Below are positions 36,101-43,848 of a DNA stretch of 64,000 nucleotides, piece after piece (the stretch's first letter is position 1; each line of letters begins with the position of its first letter). The position numbers and the translations under genes are program-made. The DNA lies in contig JAYWHK010000212.1 in assembly GCA_043777755.1 (NCBI GenBank), forward strand, positions 62,001 through 126,000, read 5' to 3'. Source of the stretch: CANHEE01 sp043777755. GTDB taxonomy: Bacteria; Bacteroidota; Bacteroidia; Chitinophagales; Saprospiraceae. The notes under the pieces were generated by a model, which searched no databases, was not told the DNA's origin, and saw only the letters and a list, made by a program, of their open reading frames with translations.

Positions 36101-36808
36101 CTCTAGTTCAATACCTCCTGTGTATTTCGCAGAAGGACCTTTGGTTTGAATGGTAATAATACCACCTGTTACGTCACCGTACTGCGCTTCAACACCACCT
36201 GTGATGACCTGCAATTGGTCAATCTCTTGTGCTGGTGGCAAAGCCTCTTTGTTTGTACGAATACCATCTACCATGTAGATCGTATTGCCATCACGAGAAC
36301 CCTTGATGCGAATGTTGCCATCGCCATCATTAGAAGATACACCTGAGGTCATAGCAACCATTGCAGAAACGTTACGAGTGGGAAGTGTTTTAATCTCCTC
36401 ACTTGTTAACGTGGCGCCACTTGTTGTTCTGTCTTGTTGAATTAAAGGTTTTCGGTATTCAATTTTAACCACCTCTCCTAATATAGTCGAAGATTCCTCT
36501 AATTTAACATTGAGCGAGACAATCTGTCCAGAAGACAAAATCACCTTCTCTTGGCGTTGTGTTTTTAAGCCGACGTAAGAAAACTCGACATCATACGTTC
36601 CACCATCTGTGTTAATGGAATAATTTCCATCTAAGTCAGTAGAAACTGCTGCCTTTTTTACGCCACCTTTAAATAGAATAACAGTTCCGCCAATGATTGT
36701 TTCATTTGACTTGTCTGTTACTGTACCCCTTAATGTAGCTTGCGACTGCGCTATAAGCACTGCCGTACAAAAGAGGAAAGAAATTGTTAGTAAAAGATTT
36801 TTCATCAT
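33107..36808 (-). CDS. TonB-dependent outer-membrane receptor
   Basis: A 1233-residue receptor. After a signal peptide (ending LIAQS) comes a carboxypeptidase-regulatory-like domain (ATLRGTVTDKSNETIIGGTV, about residues 23-105), then the plug with a LPTRNVSAMVAMTSGV segment and IRIKGSRDGNTIYMVDGIR, and a 22-strand barrel ending in FAGLSFYF. It imports a bulky nutrient using the TonB/ExbBD energy system. There is no SusD partner here; instead the next gene encodes a 1370-residue secreted protein. No TAnnTTTG box was seen in the 280 bases upstream. Confidence 0.93.
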   Translation of the reverse strand: MMKNLLLTISFLFCTAVLIAQSQATLRGTVTDKSNETIIGGTVILFKGGVKKAAVSTDLDGNYSINTDGGTYDVEFSYVGLKTQRQEKVILSSGQIVSLNVKLEESSTILGEVVKIEYRKPLIQQDRTTSGATLTSEEIKTLPTRNVSAMVAMTSGVSSNDGDGNIRIKGSRDGNTIYMVDGIRTNKEALPPAQEIDQLQVITGGVEAQYGDVTGGIITIQTKGPSAKYTGGIELEKSVDAYNNNLANVNVSGPILKRNGATVLGFRASGNFLYNQDVSPSAVDLVRVNAAKTKELEENPLIRSGATFLSAGEQLRDSDMEFLKVKPNEQDRRYDINTKLDARVTKDIDVTLSGQYSSLKNRFANEPSGDNDIGVRSWRFLNSERNPFEYNDRYRANFRFRHRLGSNEGVTDGKKALIQNASYSLQFGIENNKNKREDLIHQDRYMDYGYIGEFRDSSVAVVQSVTVANGPDSLFHSGYNTEFKGYKAGTLNPVLANYNKLVADQGTLSAFINQNGFQNTTYRNVWNFRNAGQIYNSFNKRDDDLINVNVNSSFDLVPGGNSKNRHSIQFGLTYEQRTNRFYSLSPFDLWNLGNQLADQNFNGVQDGGKLENGASKPLKIIGKQIEKQPVQGGGTIDVEVPIYANYSIPNADGKFYKEARKAANGGKGIDTLTHLNVNAFRPDELNLSMFSSRELSQRNLINYYGFDYLGNKLANTVTFDDFFTQRDASGIRTFPVVAQRPLYTAAFIQDKFTIENIIFRVGLRIDRFDANTKVLKDPYSLYDIKSAGDFYANNKGAQPGTVSDDFKVYVADANAQNPTIKAFRSGEQWYDAKGTTVNDANLIFNGVAPDPLYSNAEVKQNKDWIKSASFDPKSTFTDYLPQVNFMPRLAFSFPISDEANFFANYDVLVSRPTTNFNATALDYFYFADAGRITENDPIDNPNLKPEKTVYYEVGFQQKLTNSSALKLTAYYKELRDQVQRRTYLYVPIVSNYYTYGNIDFGTVKGFTFGYDLRRTNNIQMNLSYTLQFADGTGSDANTQKNLTARGNLRTLYPLSFDERHNIQASIDYRFPSGNAYNGPKIGGLKLLENFGVNIIASAVSGTPYTAKLLVGKFGGSGTVGQINGARLPWKSNFDLKVDKNFSLGSETKSLDFNVFLRVQNVLDTRNVKGVFSASGSPENDGYLQSQIGQQEIESITTQGRNTDSFLDAYHWALLNGGNFTLPRRIFAGLSFYF

Positions 36809-36839
36809 ACTAAGCGTTTAAATAATAAAGTAAATGCCT

Positions 36840-36890
36840 TAAAAATCCGAAAGCCTCTCCTTAATCCTCTCCCAAAAGAAAAGGAAATTA
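36840..36890. repeat. CTCTCC-rich intergenic motif
   Basis: AGCCTCTCCTTAATCCTCTCC followed by AAAAGAAAAGGAAA; in words, a CTCTCC motif twice with a partly complementary purine tract after it. A related CCTTTG/CAAAGG palindrome lies at 46381-46425. It looks like a dispersed intergenic motif, but with only this copy I cannot show it. Confidence 0.3.
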
Positions 36891-37089
36891 AAAAAAAGCA
36901 CTTAAAGCTGAAATTTTGATTAGGCTTGTTTAGTTAATATATTTTAAAAAAATTTATATTTTTAAAAAGTCCGCAATTTTAGTATTTTTTTCACACATAT
37001 AATATTTTTTTAATGATATTTCGGCAAAAAAATTAAAATTACAGTAATAAAGTGATTCAGAAAATGAATTTGACGATTAATTTTTTAGA

Positions 37090-38037
37090 TTAGTCTTCTT
37101 TTTTTACATTTTTCGATATTTTTTCTATTAAAACTTGGGACAGTAATTTTTTAGATTCATACGTCCAACCAGCTATATGTGGAGAAAGAATTACATTTGA
37201 ATATTCGTACAATGCTGTGTATAGCTGATCTTCTTCTTTGCTAAAAGTTTGTACTTTTTCATTTTCAAAAACATCTAAACAAGCTCCCTTTATTTTTTTA
37301 TTTTTCAGTGCATCTAAGAGTGATGCCGTTTTAACAACATTTCCACGTGAGGTGTTGATAATAATTGGATTTTTTTTACAAAGATTAAAAAAATCATCAT
37401 CGCAAAAATGTTTTGTTTCGGGTGTCAATGGCAAATGAAAACTAATAACATCAGATTCGTTTTGAAGTTCTTCTAAACTCACTTTTTCTACAAAATCATA
37501 TTCTACATCAAATTCGTTCACATATTTGTCATAAACCAAGATATTCATTTCCATACTTTTCAATTTTCGAGCAAAAGCTTTTCCTGTATGCCCGAATCCA
37601 ATAATTCCAATTGTTTTTCCTCTCAACTCCCAACCACGGTTTTTTTCTCGTTTCCAAACTTTTTGCCTTAGTTCTCTATCTGCCTTTAAAAAATTATTTG
37701 CCAGTGCTAACAACATTCCAAGTGCGTGCTCTGCTACTGCATTGCTATTTCCCTCTGGAGAAAAAAACGTTTGAATGTTCTTCTCCGTTGCATAAGGAAT
37801 ATCTACCACTTCTCGTCCGCTGCCTAATCTTGCTATGAATTTTAACTTTAAACCTTTGTCAATCAAGTTTTTATCCATTAAAACTTTACTATTGATGATA
37901 ATACCAACATAATTGTGAATGACACTATGGACTTCCTGTAAAGTGATGTCTGGCAAATAATCGCAAGTATAATTGGCTTTGGTAAATTCTTCGACTAACA
38001 GAGGATGCGCTGCATCAGTAATTAGGATTTTTTCCAT
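37090..38037 (-). CDS. 2-hydroxyacid dehydrogenase, phosphoglycerate dehydrogenase-like
   Basis: A 315-residue D-isomer-specific 2-hydroxyacid dehydrogenase. The NAD-binding loop is GIIGFGHTGKAF, the catalytic arginine falls in NTSRGNVV, the glutamate in CLDVFENEK and the histidine in LSPHIAGWTYES. It resembles SerA without the C-terminal ACT domain, as in shorter phosphoglycerate dehydrogenases and related enzymes. The substrate (3-phosphoglycerate or another 2-hydroxyacid) cannot be decided, since no serB or serC lies nearby. It is a single-gene unit. Confidence 0.88.
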   Translation of the reverse strand: MEKILITDAAHPLLVEEFTKANYTCDYLPDITLQEVHSVIHNYVGIIINSKVLMDKNLIDKGLKLKFIARLGSGREVVDIPYATEKNIQTFFSPEGNSNAVAEHALGMLLALANNFLKADRELRQKVWKREKNRGWELRGKTIGIIGFGHTGKAFARKLKSMEMNILVYDKYVNEFDVEYDFVEKVSLEELQNESDVISFHLPLTPETKHFCDDDFFNLCKKNPIIINTSRGNVVKTASLLDALKNKKIKGACLDVFENEKVQTFSKEEDQLYTALYEYSNVILSPHIAGWTYESKKLLSQVLIEKISKNVKKED

Positions 38038-38202
38038 AAAGTTAAAGGATATTTTTATATATGTAAAGTCATAATTAGTGAATAGGGTATATGACTTCGT
38101 GAATGAGGTTTTTGACTGTATTAATCAATTGAGAGATTTGGGAGGATTTTTGGCAGAAAAAATTTTTTTTCAAAGTTATTAGTACAAATCAAAGATTGCT
38201 AC

Positions 38203-38210
38203 TAACTTTG
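38203..38210 (+). promoter_or_regulatory. TAACTTTG -7 box for the 38229 lipoprotein gene
   Basis: TAACTTTG matches TAnnTTTG, 18 bases before the ATG at 38229. Confidence 0.55.
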
Positions 38211-38228
38211 GGTCAAAAGTAAAAAAAA

Positions 38229-38885
38229 ATGAGAAATTATTTATTTATTGCCCTAATTTTTAACCTAACTTTAGCGTGCAATCAAGCTCCAAAGTTAAAA
38301 ATGACAAGTTTTGTCCGTTATATCGCTCCCGAAGAAGCGATTCAGGCTGATGTAAGTATTTTTAACGAAAAAAATCCTACTGTTCCTATCAAAGTAGATA
38401 ATCTTTTCTTCAACGGTGGCGCAATGGAACGCAAAGAAAATAAAATACAAGGCATTGTCTATCGCTCGGAACGTGATGGAAAATATCCTGTAGATTTTTC
38501 CTACACTTTTAATTTTGAAAAAAAAGACTACCAAGCTACACTTAAGGCCGCAGCAATCAAAGATTTAATGGTGGTGGATTCCTTAGCGCACAAAAAAAGT
38601 GGTATAAAAATCCGTTGGAATGGCGAACCGCTAAAAAAAGACGAAGTGCTGACTGCTGTCATTTCTGACGAGGAAGGAACGAGTGCCGAAGCTCAAATTC
38701 AAGGTGCTACGCAAAGCAATGAAGTTTCGATTCCAGGCACTATGTTTTCTGGTTTGAAGACTGGCAAAGGTTCTGTTTTTATTGTAAAAAGAAGAACTGA
38801 ATTCATTGATAATCAAAATCTTAGCATAGAATCCGCCATAGAATTTTATTCAAAAACGGTGACTGTATATTTGAGAGAGGAGTGA
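38229..38885 (+). CDS. Predicted lipoprotein of unknown function
   Basis: A 218-residue protein with a lipoprotein signal: hydrophobic N-terminus and lipobox LTLAC (cysteine about residue 17). The mature part has two beta-sandwich-like stretches and the segment KIRWNGEPLKKDEVLTAVI. I recognise no family. It is a single-gene unit that faces folA across a palindromic intergenic element. Confidence 0.72.
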   Translation: MRNYLFIALIFNLTLACNQAPKLKMTSFVRYIAPEEAIQADVSIFNEKNPTVPIKVDNLFFNGGAMERKENKIQGIVYRSERDGKYPVDFSYTFNFEKKDYQATLKAAAIKDLMVVDSLAHKKSGIKIRWNGEPLKKDEVLTAVISDEEGTSAEAQIQGATQSNEVSIPGTMFSGLKTGKGSVFIVKRRTEFIDNQNLSIESAIEFYSKTVTVYLREE

Positions 38886-38893
38886 GAAAGGGA

Positions 38894-38946
38894 GAAAGTA
38901 AGAAAGTGCAAACGTAGATTATTACGCAACACACTTTCTTACTTTC
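38894..38946. repeat. Palindromic element between the lipoprotein gene and folA
   Basis: GAAAGTAAGAAAGTG (38894-38908) is repeated exactly in inverse at 38932-38946, with a 23-base loop. It lacks a flanking T run, so it may be an intergenic repeat or a factor-dependent end for two convergent transcripts. Confidence 0.65.
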
Positions 38947-38953
38947 CCACATT

Positions 38954-39445
38954 CTACTTTCTCTCCAAAATCTTAAAAGTATAGTTCCATTCGTTTTTTT
39001 CATCTTTTAAATGTGTTTCTTCAAAAATAAGTTTCCATTCAGAAAGCTCTAAATTTGGAAAAAAAACATCGCCATCGGCATCAATATCGACTTCGGTAAG
39101 ATAGATTTTATCGCAAATGTCCATACTTTGTTGATAGATTTCGCCGCCGCCGATGATAAATGCTTCGGTTTCACCTTCATTTTCTGCCAATTGCAGGGCT
39201 TCGCCAAGGCTATGTACAACTTCGCAGCCTTGTGCCAAATAAAAAATATCCCTTGTAATAATAATGTTGGTGCGTTTGGGCAATGGACGACCAATAGATT
39301 CAAAACATTTTCGTCCCATAATCACCGCATGACCCAAGGTGTTTTTCTTAAACCATTTAAGGTCATCTGGTAAATACCAAGGAATTTGATTGTCTTTGCC
39401 GATAATATTATTTTTGCCAACGGCTACTATAGAAGATATTTTCAT
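38954..39445 (-). CDS. folA: Dihydrofolate reductase
   Basis: A 163-residue DHFR that regenerates tetrahydrofolate with NADPH. Typical motifs are ISSIVAVGKNNIIGKDNQIPW near the start in two contiguous pieces, PDDLKWFKKNTLGH, VIMGRKCFESIGRPLP and FIIGGGEIYQQSM. The start at 39445 (MKISSIV) fits the family and leaves a short leader after the TATCTTTG box at 39465-39472. An ATG at 39454 would add three residues and is equally possible. The frame stays open further upstream, but those codons cross the promoter. Confidence 0.95.
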   Translation of the reverse strand: MKISSIVAVGKNNIIGKDNQIPWYLPDDLKWFKKNTLGHAVIMGRKCFESIGRPLPKRTNIIITRDIFYLAQGCEVVHSLGEALQLAENEGETEAFIIGGGEIYQQSMDICDKIYLTEVDIDADGDVFFPNLELSEWKLIFEETHLKDEKNEWNYTFKILERK

Positions 39446-39464
39446 TTTTTTCATAAATTTGTGG

Positions 39465-39472
39465 CAAAGATA
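39465..39472 (-). promoter_or_regulatory. TATCTTTG -7 box for folA
   Basis: The minus strand reads TATCTTTG, matching TAnnTTTG, 20 bases before the ATG at 39445; it rules out the longer start at 39514. Confidence 0.5.
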
Positions 39473-39484
39473 TATTTTTTCAAT

Positions 39485-39530
39485 AAAAAAATGCCGCATC
39501 TTCATTGAAATCAATGAAAATACGGCAAAA
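39485..39530 (-). terminator. Hairpin with minus-strand T run upstream of folA
   Basis: TGCCG...TTCATTG / CAATGAA...CGGCA (39492-39527) has an A run at 39485-39490, giving a T run in a minus-strand transcript. No minus-strand gene is visible upstream to use it, so either a short unannotated transcript ends here or it insulates folA. Confidence 0.55.
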
Positions 39531-39547
39531 ATCTAAACAAAAATCGT

Positions 39548-39737
39548 ATGAAAAACCAATCTTTAAAAAACACAAATTCTAAAATCAATTCGCAGCTTTC
39601 AAATAAATACAAGACTGAAGTAAAATAGGTTGCATACATTAAAATAATTAGTTACTGTAAAATATTAAGTGGTGGTGGATTATGGCTAAAAACATCCTAA
39701 GTGCAGCTAACTTGTTGCTCCAATAAAGATTAATTTA
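39548..39737 (+). other. Gene-poor stretch with two very short reading frames
   Basis: From about 39531 to 39990 there is no convincing gene. A 26-codon frame at 39548-39628 begins MKNQSLKNTNSKINS; in the same frame after its stop comes KILSGGGLWLKTS. Neither has a clear promoter or known family match. The remainder holds the palindrome at 39738-39864 and 126 bases in which I see nothing. Confidence 0.25.
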
Positions 39738-39864
39738 GCACACGAATTTACGCAGATGATGCTTCGCATCACTCACGGATTTTCACGGATTCCCTTCGTG
39801 AGGAATCAGTGAAAATCCGTGAGTGAAATCAATTTATTGATTTTATCTGCGATAATTTGTGTGC
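39738..39864. repeat. 127-bp palindromic intergenic element
   Basis: Outer arms GCACACGAATTTACGCAGAT and ATCTGCGATAATTTGTGTGC are near-perfect inverse copies. The core CACTCACGGATTTTCAC (39770-39786) is repeated exactly in inverse at 39809-39825. The whole can fold into one long cruciform. Confidence 0.8.
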
Positions 39865-39990
39865 CAAATCCTTCTTATATTTGCCAGTACATAATTTTTG
39901 TTGCTGATAAAACACCCATAACTATCGTTTGTTACTGATTGTATAGCTAAATTTTGAAGCATCACTTAAAATTTTACAGTAAGAATAATT

Positions 39991-40677
39991 ATGAACGCAA
40001 ACGAATATTACGAATATGCAAGAGCGATATTTGCTGCAAAGGGAAATCCTATTTATGCAGAACAACAAATCGCTTATATGAAAAATCATTTTGATTTTTT
40101 TGGACTTAATATGCCTGCTTGGACAGGATTGAGCAAAGAGATTTTTGTACAAAAAGGTCTTTTGCAAGGCGATGAGTTGATGGATTTTGTAACGCTTTGT
40201 TTTGAAGACGACCATCGAGAGCTGCATTATTTGGCAATAGAAATGGTGCAAAAATCCATCAAAAAACAAGACGAATCGTTTATACTTTTCTTAGAATACA
40301 TGATTACGAGCAAATCTTGGTGGGATTCCGTGGATTGGTTGGCAAAATTAGTTGGTGTTCATTTTCAACGTTTTCCTCAGCTTATTGTTCCGACAACAGA
40401 GCGATGGATGGATTCTGGACACCTTTGGTTGCAGCGAGTTTCAATGATTTTTCAACTTTTTTACAAAGAAAAAACAGATTTTGAATTGATGTCAGGCTAT
40501 GTTCTTCGTTTGGCAGACAGCAAAGAATTTTTTATTCAAAAAGGTGCTGGTTGGGCTTTGCGTCAGTATTCTCGTACAAATCCTAATGCCGTAGAAGCCT
40601 TTGTCGCTGCACATCCTGAACTAAAACCTTTGACAAAAAAAGAGGCGATGCGCTTGATTTTGGCTAAAAAAGTCTAA
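39991..40677 (+). CDS. DNA alkylation repair protein, AlkD-like
   Basis: A 228-residue HEAT-repeat-like protein of the AlkC/AlkD family, about the length of AlkD. Characteristic segments are IYAEQQIAYMKNHFDFFGL near the start, LHYLAIEMVQKS, SWWDSVDWLAKLVG and IQKGAGWALRQYSRTNP. AlkD-type enzymes remove positively charged N3- and N7-alkyl purines without flipping the base. Tryptophans and the aspartate in WWDSVDWLA correspond to the lesion-binding site. It is a single-gene unit; I saw no alkylation-response gene nearby. Confidence 0.88.
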   Translation: MNANEYYEYARAIFAAKGNPIYAEQQIAYMKNHFDFFGLNMPAWTGLSKEIFVQKGLLQGDELMDFVTLCFEDDHRELHYLAIEMVQKSIKKQDESFILFLEYMITSKSWWDSVDWLAKLVGVHFQRFPQLIVPTTERWMDSGHLWLQRVSMIFQLFYKEKTDFELMSGYVLRLADSKEFFIQKGAGWALRQYSRTNPNAVEAFVAAHPELKPLTKKEAMRLILAKKV

Positions 40678-40747
40678 GATTTATTTGGCATATAGGACTT
40701 TACGTGGTAATCTTTGTATTTTTTTATAAAAGCAAATGAAAAAATAC

Positions 40748-40755
40748 TACCTTTG
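40748..40755 (+). promoter_or_regulatory. TACCTTTG -7 box for the 40792 cargo gene
   Basis: TACCTTTG matches TAnnTTTG, 36 bases before the ATG at 40792. Confidence 0.55.
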
Positions 40756-40791
40756 TCATAGAATAATTTAGACCATTAAAAATTTATCGCC

Positions 40792-42528
40792 ATGCGTATA
40801 AAAATTTTCTTCATCGCTTTCATTTCTTTCTATTTCTCGATTGTGTCACACAGTCAAGTGCTTGCACCTGAAATCAAGTGTGTACAGAATGACACCGTAA
40901 AATGGAATTTACCCAACAATTCTTGTGGAGCATTTTTCAGTTATTTGGTCTATGGCAGCAAGAATAAAAAAGGACCTTATGTGCTTTTGGAAGCGGTGAC
41001 AAACCAAGCACAAAAATCATTTTTTCACCAACATCCGCCTGGTGAAAGCTGGTATTATTTTTTACAAAGCAAATTCAATTGTCCTGGAATCCCGATTGTG
41101 AGTTCAGATACCCTAACTGGCGCAGCACCTGGATTGCCAATTATTGAAAGTGTTTCGGTAGAAAATGGCGCAGTTGAAATAAACTGGTCACCAAGTTCCT
41201 CTAAAAATGTAACGGGTTATATTGTCTATAAACAAACAAATCTTGGCGTAAAACCTTACGATACTTTGTACAATGCGACCAAATTTATTGATAAAAATGT
41301 AATGCCAAGCAAGCAAAAAGAATCGTATTACGTTCTTGCGCTTGACCGTTGTAACAATACGAGTCTTTTTGAAAAAGCCCATTCTTCTATTCAAAGCAAA
41401 ACAATTCAAGATGAATGTGAGCGAAGTGTTTTGCTCTCTTGGAATAAATACAATACTTGGAAAAATGGTGCGCTTCGCCACGAAATCTGGGTGAAACAAG
41501 GTTCTTCTAATTACATTCTCTCAGATACTGTTGCAGCAAAAGACACTTCTTTTATTTATAAAAACCTAAAAGACAACGACAAGTACTGTTTTTATATTCG
41601 TTCTGTCCAAAAAGACAATCCAAAATTTGCTGCCAAAACCAACGAAATTTGCATCACAAGCGACGTCGTGCAACCAACAGATTTTATTTTGGTAAAAAAT
41701 CTAAATATTGATGCAAAAGGTGAAGTTTCTTTTACTTGGATTTGGAACAACGATGCAGATTTAGACAGTATAAAAATAAAAAAAGCTGTTGATGGAAAAA
41801 CATTCAAAGACATTGCTTCATTGCCTGTAAAACCGCTAAATGGTGAGGTATCATTTACCGACAAAGGTTTTGTGGCAGGAACAGAGCCTACTTATTATGG
41901 CATTTATTCTTTGGACAAATGCGATAATTTCGTATTTGCGCCCTTCAATACTTTAAGCATCGTAGGAACAGCTGCATCGAATGGCGTTAATAATTTAAAA
42001 TGGACAAATCACTATGTACAAGGTGTACAAAACGTTGATTATGAGTTATATAGAGTAGCCAATGGATTTGAAACGCAAATTTGGACAAGCGTCAATAAAA
42101 ATGAGTTCAATGACCAATTCGACCCTAATGTTGATGAAAATGCTTTACTTTGCTATTATGTAGTGGCGTACGCTTGGGACACTTTGCCCAATGGAAAAGC
42201 GGTCAAAGTTCGTTCTCGGTCAAATACTACTTGTGTCAATCAGACTTCGGGCGTTTTTGTTCCAAATGCCTTTGCACCAAGAGGCATCAATCAAGAATTT
42301 AGACCAGTTGTATCATTTAGTCAGCAAATAAAAGAATATTTGATGCAGATATACGACAGAAATGGAGCAAAAATATTTGAAAGTACTAATTTCGATATTG
42401 GCTGGAACGGTAAAGTAGATGGCAATGGGCAGGAACTCATGCAAGGAGTTTATGTTTATTACGTCAAAATCGTTCAAAATAACGATAAAAAAATAGAAAA
42501 CAAAGGAACTGTATTTTTGCTAAGGTAG
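40792..42528 (+). CDS. Secreted fibronectin-like protein with type B T9SS C-terminal domain
   Basis: A 578-residue protein with a signal peptide (about residues 1-22, ending SHSQ). Four or so fibronectin type III-like domains follow, recognisable by SVENGAVEINWSPSSS, VTGYIVYKQ and GEVSFTWIWNN. The last 90 residues form a type B sorting domain: GVFVPNAFAPRGINQEF, MQIYDRNGAKIFE, WNGKVDGNG and GVYVYYVKI. It should be exported by T9SS; an adhesive role is plausible from the domains but not shown. It resembles the larger protein encoded at 48453-51209. Confidence 0.87.
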   Translation: MRIKIFFIAFISFYFSIVSHSQVLAPEIKCVQNDTVKWNLPNNSCGAFFSYLVYGSKNKKGPYVLLEAVTNQAQKSFFHQHPPGESWYYFLQSKFNCPGIPIVSSDTLTGAAPGLPIIESVSVENGAVEINWSPSSSKNVTGYIVYKQTNLGVKPYDTLYNATKFIDKNVMPSKQKESYYVLALDRCNNTSLFEKAHSSIQSKTIQDECERSVLLSWNKYNTWKNGALRHEIWVKQGSSNYILSDTVAAKDTSFIYKNLKDNDKYCFYIRSVQKDNPKFAAKTNEICITSDVVQPTDFILVKNLNIDAKGEVSFTWIWNNDADLDSIKIKKAVDGKTFKDIASLPVKPLNGEVSFTDKGFVAGTEPTYYGIYSLDKCDNFVFAPFNTLSIVGTAASNGVNNLKWTNHYVQGVQNVDYELYRVANGFETQIWTSVNKNEFNDQFDPNVDENALLCYYVVAYAWDTLPNGKAVKVRSRSNTTCVNQTSGVFVPNAFAPRGINQEFRPVVSFSQQIKEYLMQIYDRNGAKIFESTNFDIGWNGKVDGNGQELMQGVYVYYVKIVQNNDKKIENKGTVFLLR

Positions 42529-42585
42529 AATTTAAATAATCTACATTTTAAATGTTATAAACTCTCATGAGCCAATAAGCCAAAA

Positions 42586-42616
42586 GACTTATCACTTATT
42601 GACTTACGACTACTTA
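42586..42616. repeat. TTACGACT repeat tract upstream of bshA
   Basis: Contains ACTTATTGACTTACGACT, an 18-base block also found exactly at 61160-61204. It ends about five bases before the bshA start codon. Confidence 0.7.
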
Positions 42617-42620
42617 CAAT

Positions 42621-43763
42621 ATGAAAATAGGAATTGTTTGTTATCCGACGTATGGCGGTAGTGGCGTAGTTGCCACGGAATTGGGTCTGGGCTTGGCAAA
42701 GCGTGGACACCAAATTCATTTCATTACTTATCGTCGCCCTGTCCGTTTGACGACCTTCCACCAAAATATTTTTTACCACGAAGTGTCGGGTGAAGATTAT
42801 CCGCTTTTTGAATATCCTCCTTATGATACCGCCTTGGCAAGTAAAATCGTTGATGTTGTAAAATACGAAAATCTTGACCTTCTTCATGTTCACTATGCGA
42901 TTCCACACGCCACTGTTGGTTATATTGCTAAAAAAATCTTGTTGCAAGAAGGTCGTTATTTGCCAGTAGTAACAACATTACATGGCACGGACATAACCTT
43001 GGTAGGGACAAACAGTGCTTTTGCGCCAGTTGTTTCTTTTTCTATCAATAAATCAGATGGCGTAACGGCTGTTTCGGAAAGTTTGCGCCAGCAAACATTG
43101 GAGTATTTTAATATAGAAACGGACATCAAGGTTATTTATAATTTTATTGATTTTTCTCGTTTTAAAAAATTAAATAAAGACCATTTTAAAAAAGCAATTG
43201 CACCCGATGGCGAAAAAATATTGGTTCACACCTCTAATTTTAGAAAAGTAAAAAGAGTAGATGATGTAATGCGCATCTTTGAAAAAGTGAACCAAGCTGT
43301 TCCTTCCAAACTGTTGATGATTGGCGATGGGCCAGAACGACACCGAATGGAAGAACTCTGCCGTCAAATGGGACTTTGTGATGAAATTCGATTTTTAGGC
43401 AAACAAGATGCAATTGAGGAGCTTTTGGCAGTAGCTGATTTATTTATTATGCCTTCGGAAAGCGAAAGTTTTGGTTTGGCTGCACTGGAAGCGATGGCTT
43501 GCCAATTGCCTGTGATTTCGTCTAATTCTGGTGGTTTGCCAGAGTTGAACCTCAATGGTATCACGGGTTTTACAAGCAATGTTGGTGATGTAGAAGAAAT
43601 GGCAAGCAATGCCATTATGCTATTGACTGATGAGGCAATGCACAAAACATTCAGAGCAAACGCACTCGCTCGTGCAGAAGAATTTGACATTGAAAAAATT
43701 ATTGTACAGTACGAAATGTATTATGCCGAAGTCATTAAGAACAGCGTTTGGCAAAAATCATAA
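42621..43763 (+). CDS. bshA: N-acetyl-alpha-D-glucosaminyl L-malate synthase BshA
   Basis: A 380-residue GT4 glycosyltransferase. It begins MKIGIVCYPTYGGSGVVATELG, split here, and continues FHQNIFYHEVSGEDYPLFEY, LLHVHYAIPHA, TTLHGTDITLVG and MPSESESFGLAALEAMACQ, all close to BshA. It joins N-acetylglucosamine from its UDP form to L-malate, the first step of bacillithiol synthesis. The other genes, bshB and bshC, are not in this window. A TTACGACT repeat abuts the start, and a strong bidirectional terminator follows. Confidence 0.93.
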   Translation: MKIGIVCYPTYGGSGVVATELGLGLAKRGHQIHFITYRRPVRLTTFHQNIFYHEVSGEDYPLFEYPPYDTALASKIVDVVKYENLDLLHVHYAIPHATVGYIAKKILLQEGRYLPVVTTLHGTDITLVGTNSAFAPVVSFSINKSDGVTAVSESLRQQTLEYFNIETDIKVIYNFIDFSRFKKLNKDHFKKAIAPDGEKILVHTSNFRKVKRVDDVMRIFEKVNQAVPSKLLMIGDGPERHRMEELCRQMGLCDEIRFLGKQDAIEELLAVADLFIMPSESESFGLAALEAMACQLPVISSNSGGLPELNLNGITGFTSNVGDVEEMASNAIMLLTDEAMHKTFRANALARAEEFDIEKIIVQYEMYYAEVIKNSVWQKS

Positions 43764-43786
43764 CTGTATTTTTTTGATAAAAAATA

Positions 43787-43829
43787 AAAAATCGTCGCTT
43801 GTATAAATTGCAAGCGACGATTTTTTTAT
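43787..43829. terminator. Bidirectional terminator between bshA and the BamA-like gene
   Basis: A perfect 14-bp stem AAAATCGTCGCTTG/CAAGCGACGATTTT (43789-43802 and 43812-43825) with an A-rich and a T-rich flank, placed between convergent genes. Confidence 0.92.
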
Positions 43830-43848
43830 CTAAAAACACCTTCAAAAA

